Positions 1 to 5,841 of a DNA stretch of 5,841 nucleotides are shown one piece after another (within the stretch, counting starts at the first letter, position 1; each line of letters begins with the position of its first letter). Below the pieces are notes generated by a model, which had not been told where the DNA came from, ran no database searches, and worked only from the letters and a program-made list of their open reading frames with translations. The position numbers and the translations under genes are program-made. This stretch comes from Comamonadaceae bacterium (GTDB lineage Bacteria > Pseudomonadota > Gammaproteobacteria > Burkholderiales > Burkholderiaceae_C). The DNA lies in assembly GCA_021286965.1 (NCBI GenBank), contig JAJTBK010000183.1, positions 1 through 5,841 of the forward strand, in the 5' to 3' direction.

Positions 1-1
1 C

Positions 2-1267
2 TGGTGGCACAGCCTCGACAGCCTGGCCGACCCCACCGGCCCTTATCTGCAGGCAGCGCTGACGGGCACCGGCTACTTCCTCGTTGCCTACCTCACGCAC
101 CAGCTCGCCCAGCGCCTCTTGCGCGAGCAGGAGCTGGCGCAGCAAAGCCAGCAAAACGCGCAGGCGCAGGCGCAGGTCAACGCCCTGGTGATCGAGAACC
201 TGAGCGATGGCGTGCTCGTGCTCGGCGCCGACGGCTGGGTGCAGGTGGCCAATCCCGCCGCCCTGCAGCTGCTGGCCGGCGCCCAGCCGCTGCAGCCGCC
301 CTTCGCCCTGGGCCGCCAGGCGGCCTGGGCGCCGCTGCAGCAGCTGGCGCACAGCACTTTTGCCACCGGCCTGCCGCAGCGCGCCGACGTGGGCCTGCTG
401 CACAATGGGCGCAGCCCCACCGGCCTGCGCGTGCGCACCTGGCTGACGGCGCAGCAGGGCAGCACCGGCATGGCGGCGCAGTGCGTGATGTTTTTGCACG
501 ACCTGCGCGAACTCGAAGCGCGCCTGCGCACGGAAAAACTCGCCTCCATGGGCCGCATGTCGGCTGCCGTGGCCCACGAAATCCGCAACCCCCTGGCCGC
601 CATCGTGCAGGCCAACGCCCTCCTGGCCGAGGAGCTGCAGGCGCCGGCGCAGCAGCGCCTGAGCCAGATGGTGGCGCAAAACGCCGAGCGCCTGGCCCGC
701 ATCGCCGAAGAAGTGCTGGACATTGCCCGGGTGCAAAACCAGATCAGCCACGCACCGCCAGCCTCGCTCGCGCTCGACGCCCAGGTGCAGCAAATATGGC
801 AGGACTGGCGCCGGCCCGACCCCGCCCGGCGCCAGGCGCTGGTGCAGCTGCAGGCCGGTGCGGTACAGGTCGAGTTCGACCCCGAGCACCTGCGCCGGGT
901 GCTCATCAACCTGCTCGACAACGCCCTGCGTTTCATGGGCACGCAGCCCGATTCGCTGCAAATCCACAGCCAGCAGGCGGCCGACGGCCAGGTCAGCCTG
1001 CAGGTCTGGAGCGACGGCGGGCCGCTCGACCCCTCGGTCGAGCGGCATTTGTTCGAGCCCTTTTTCTCCTCGCACAGCCGCAACAGCGGCCTGGGCCTGT
1101 ACATCTGCCGCGAGCTGTGCCAGCGCCATGGCGCCAGCCTGCTGTACCAGCGCCTGGCACGCGAGAGCACGCGCGGCCCCGTCAGCGGCAACGCCTTCAG
1201 CGTGGTGTTTCGCAAGCACACCCGCACCAGCGACGCCACCGGGCTGAGCGATACCTTGGTGGTGTAA
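2..1267 (+). CDS. pilS: PilS, sensor histidine kinase of type IV pilus regulation (5' end missing)
   Basis: Inner-membrane histidine kinase that phosphorylates PilR to control pilin (pilA) transcription. The frame is open from base 2, so the gene begins upstream; 421 residues are visible. In order they show the end of the membrane region (hydrophobic GYFLVAYL, about fragment residues 24-31), a Gln/Ala-rich helix likely to be a coiled coil, a PAS-like domain (about 59-150, with LSDGVLVLGADG), a HisKA H-box AVAHEIRNPLA with phospho-accepting His at fragment residue 192, an N-box with Asn 307 in INLLDNAL, a G1 box around Asp 338, an F-box LFEPFF and a G2 box SGLGLY. The G1 box reads DGGPL rather than the usual DxGxG, but the rest of the ATPase core is intact. 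It ends 8 bases before pilR. The TTG at 119 lies inside the protein and is not the start. The assignment as PilS rests on the match of the C-terminal core plus the adjacent pilR. Confidence 0.93.
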   Translation, partial: WWHSLDSLADPTGPYLQAALTGTGYFLVAYLTHQLAQRLLREQELAQQSQQNAQAQAQVNALVIENLSDGVLVLGADGWVQVANPAALQLLAGAQPLQPPFALGRQAAWAPLQQLAHSTFATGLPQRADVGLLHNGRSPTGLRVRTWLTAQQGSTGMAAQCVMFLHDLRELEARLRTEKLASMGRMSAAVAHEIRNPLAAIVQANALLAEELQAPAQQRLSQMVAQNAERLARIAEEVLDIARVQNQISHAPPASLALDAQVQQIWQDWRRPDPARRQALVQLQAGAVQVEFDPEHLRRVLINLLDNALRFMGTQPDSLQIHSQQAADGQVSLQVWSDGGPLDPSVERHLFEPFFSSHSRNSGLGLYICRELCQRHGASLLYQRLARESTRGPVSGNAFSVVFRKHTRTSDATGLSDTLVV

Positions 1268-1275
1268 TCGCCCCC

Positions 1276-2756
<1,481 letters not shown>

Positions 2757-2760
<4 letters not shown>

Positions 2761-3368
2761 CGCCCCATAACGCCGCCCCCGCCTGGGACGGCGGCTGGCT
2801 GCGCCAGGCGCAGCGCCTGCCCTCGCCCAACCACGGCCTGCGGCCGGCGGGCGCGCAGATCGACCTGATCGTCGTGCACTCCATCAGCCTGCCGCCGGGT
2901 GCGTACGGCACGGGTGCCGTGCAGCAGCTGTTTACCAACCAGCTCGACTGGGATGCCCATCCCTATTACCAGGGGATTCGCGGCCTGCAGGTGTCGGCGC
3001 ATTTCTTCATCACCCGCCAGGGCCAGCTGTGGCAGTTCGTCGATGCCGACGCCCGCGCCTGGCACGCCGGCGCCTCCGCCTACCGGGGGCGCTCGGGCTG
3101 CAACGATGACTCCATTGGCATCGAGCTCGAGGGCCTCGAAGGCCAGACCTTCGAGCCCGCCCAGTACCACGCCCTGGCGGCACTGTGCCAGGCGCTGCGC
3201 CAGCGCTATCCCATCGCCCACATCGCCGGCCACGAGCACATTGCCCCGGGGCGCAAGCAAGACCCCGGGCCCGGGTTTGACTGGGCGTTTTTGCAACAGC
3301 AACTGGCCTGGCCGGCTCCGTACTTTCCCTCAGGCTCCGGGCCCACGGCAGCGGCCGGCAGCGCCTGA
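2757..3368 (+). CDS. ampD: AmpD, 1,6-anhydro-N-acetylmuramyl-L-alanine amidase
   Basis: Cytoplasmic zinc amidase that removes the stem peptide from 1,6-anhydro-muropeptides during peptidoglycan recycling. In bacteria with AmpG/AmpR it also keeps the beta-lactamase inducer level low. The protein has 203 residues and one Amidase_2 domain (about 30-180). Zinc ligands inferred by alignment with the enterobacterial enzyme are His 41 (LIVVHS), His 159 (GHEHIAPGRK) and Asp 169; Lys 167 in GRKQDPGPGF and Glu 123 in SIGIELEG match the catalytic positions. There is no signal peptide, which fits cytoplasmic AmpD rather than periplasmic AmiD or AmiA-type amidases. The short Ser/Gly/Ala-rich C-terminal tail is probably disordered. 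The start ATG overlaps the pilR stop as ATGA, implying translational coupling and expression from the pilS-pilR transcript. The length is slightly above the roughly 185 residues of enterobacterial AmpD. Confidence 0.94.
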
Positions 3369-3406
3369 AAATCCCCTGCACACGACTGCGACTTGCCAGG
3401 CTTACT

Positions 3407-3422
3407 ACACTACCGGTAGTGT
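3407..3422. promoter_or_regulatory. NrdR box 1 (distal)
   Basis: ACACTACCGGTAGTGT is a perfect 16-bp palindrome. It keeps the conserved outer arms of the NrdR operator (ACAC..GTGT, consensus about acaCwAtATaTwGtGt, quoted from memory) and differs only at the central four bases, a 12/16 match. NrdR is the ATP-cone/zinc-ribbon repressor of ribonucleotide reductase genes and binds two such boxes. It lies upstream of the predicted -35 hexamer. Confidence 0.78.
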
Positions 3423-3436
3423 TTTGATCATCAAAA
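3422..3436. repeat. 15-bp palindrome filling the NrdR box spacer
   Basis: TTTTGATCATCAAAA has perfect 7-base arms around a single central C. It overlaps the last base of NrdR box 1, fills nearly all of the spacer before box 2, and covers the -35 hexamer. It resembles the arms of an FNR/ANR site (TTGAT/ATCAA) but with one base between arms rather than four. Function unknown; it may be incidental symmetry in an AT-rich promoter. Confidence 0.5.
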
Positions 3437-3451
3437 AACGCCAGATATAGT
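3424..3451 (+). promoter_or_regulatory. Predicted sigma-70 promoter of nrdA
   Basis: The -35 hexamer is TTGATC (3424-3429, 4/6 to TTGACA) and the -10 hexamer is TATAGT (3446-3451, 5/6 to TATAAT), with a 16-bp spacer. This is the AT-rich island of an otherwise GC-rich window. Transcription would start near 3457-3459, leaving a leader of about 90 bases before nrdA. The -35 lies between the NrdR boxes and the -10 lies inside box 2, a classic repressible layout. Confidence 0.7.
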
Positions 3452-3453
3452 GT
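3438..3453. promoter_or_regulatory. NrdR box 2 (proximal, covering the -10)
   Basis: ACGCCAGATATAGTGT matches 13 of 16 positions of the NrdR consensus, with the right half ATATAGTGT nearly perfect and the left half degenerate. Its centre is 31 bp from that of box 1 (15-bp spacer), about three helical turns, as is typical of paired NrdR operators. It covers the predicted -10 hexamer, so bound NrdR would occlude RNA polymerase. Confidence 0.78.
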
Positions 3454-3455
3454 AA

Positions 3456-3472
3456 AAACGGTTTCACCGTTT
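3456..3472 (+). other. Short hairpin at the predicted 5' end of the nrdA mRNA
   Basis: AAACGGT and ACCGTTT form a perfect 7-bp stem with a three-base loop (TTC). It begins within a base or two of the predicted transcription start, so it would sit at the extreme 5' end of the transcript. No T-run follows it, so it is not a terminator. A 5' stem of this type could stabilise the mRNA, or the DNA palindrome could be another protein site. Confidence 0.5.
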
Positions 3473-3491
3473 GCCCTCCCCCCTTTTCCTG

Positions 3492-3529
3492 CGCGACGCC
3501 CCGACTGCCCGGGGTCGGTCGCGTTTTTT
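3492..3529 (+). terminator. Intrinsic terminator-like hairpin in the nrdA leader
   Basis: CGCGAC (3492-3497) pairs with GTCGCG (3518-3523), then G3498 with T3515 as a wobble, then CCCCG (3499-3503) with CGGGG (3510-3514). The loop is six bases and there is a two-base bulge (CG, 3516-3517). The stem is followed directly by TTTTTT (3524-3529). The structure fits a strong rho-independent terminator on the + strand. It lies downstream of the predicted nrdA promoter and 20 bases before the nrdA start, so it could end read-through from ampD, attenuate nrdA, or both. No other terminator is visible between ampD and nrdA. Confidence 0.75.
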
Positions 3530-3539
3530 CCTCCCAGCC

Positions 3540-3544
3540 AAGGA
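3540..3544 (+). promoter_or_regulatory. Ribosome binding site of nrdA
   Basis: AAGGA lies five bases before the ATG at 3550 and fixes the nrdA start. It is the clearest Shine-Dalgarno sequence in the window; pilR and ampD appear to rely on coupling instead. Confidence 0.8.
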
Positions 3545-3549
3545 ATTTC

Positions 3550-5841
<2,292 letters not shown>

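Noticed and set aside
4..1275. Upstream extension of the pilR frame, giving a protein of over 900 residues
   Set aside because: The extension overlaps pilS in another frame and reads as Pro/Ala/Arg-rich low-complexity sequence. The receiver domain begins right after the ATG at 1276.
3424..3437. FNR/ANR box (TTGATCATCAAAAA)
   Set aside because: The second half-site matches only three of five bases when the required four-base spacing is used. The perfect arms have one base between them, which does not fit the family's operator.
3369..3549. DnaA boxes in the nrdA control region, as in E. coli nrdAB
   Set aside because: No sequence close to TTATCCACA is present on either strand.

Overview
The window is a high-GC stretch of bacterial chromosome with strong G/C preference at third codon positions. 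The gene content and order (pilS-pilR-ampD followed by a two-cone class Ia nrdA) and the protein sequences suggest a betaproteobacterium of the Burkholderiales, probably Comamonadaceae-like. That placement is inference from recalled family sequences, not from a search. All four genes lie on the + strand, and both window edges cut through genes.

Bases 2-1267 hold the 3' part of pilS, the membrane histidine kinase of the PilS-PilR system. Bases 1276-2760 hold the complete pilR, its sigma-54-dependent response regulator, which controls type IV pilin expression. ampD (2757-3368), a cytoplasmic zinc amidase of peptidoglycan recycling, starts inside the pilR stop codon (ATGA overlap), so the three genes look like one transcription unit. 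No functional link between AmpD and pili is evident beyond this coupling.

The only real intergenic region (3369-3549) is a dense control region for nrdA. It has two 16-bp NrdR-box-like palindromes centred 31 bp apart, with a sigma-70-type promoter lying between and inside them. A third short palindrome fills the spacer. A small hairpin sits at the predicted 5' end of the mRNA. A strong hairpin followed by six T lies between the promoter and the nrdA ribosome binding site. The last item is either the terminator of the pilS-pilR-ampD unit, placed downstream of the next gene's promoter, or an attenuator in the nrdA leader.

From 3550 to the window end runs nrdA, the large subunit of class Ia ribonucleotide reductase, with two N-terminal ATP-cone-like regions and the catalytic cysteines present. 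Its final 126 bases are an almost exact, in-frame second copy of bases 5353-5478 and replace the sequence expected there. The most likely explanation is a chimeric read or assembly error at a contig end, so the protein should not be trusted past about residue 723. Apart from the nrdA leader and this terminal duplication, the region looks like ordinary core genome; I see no new defence, mobile or biosynthetic system.
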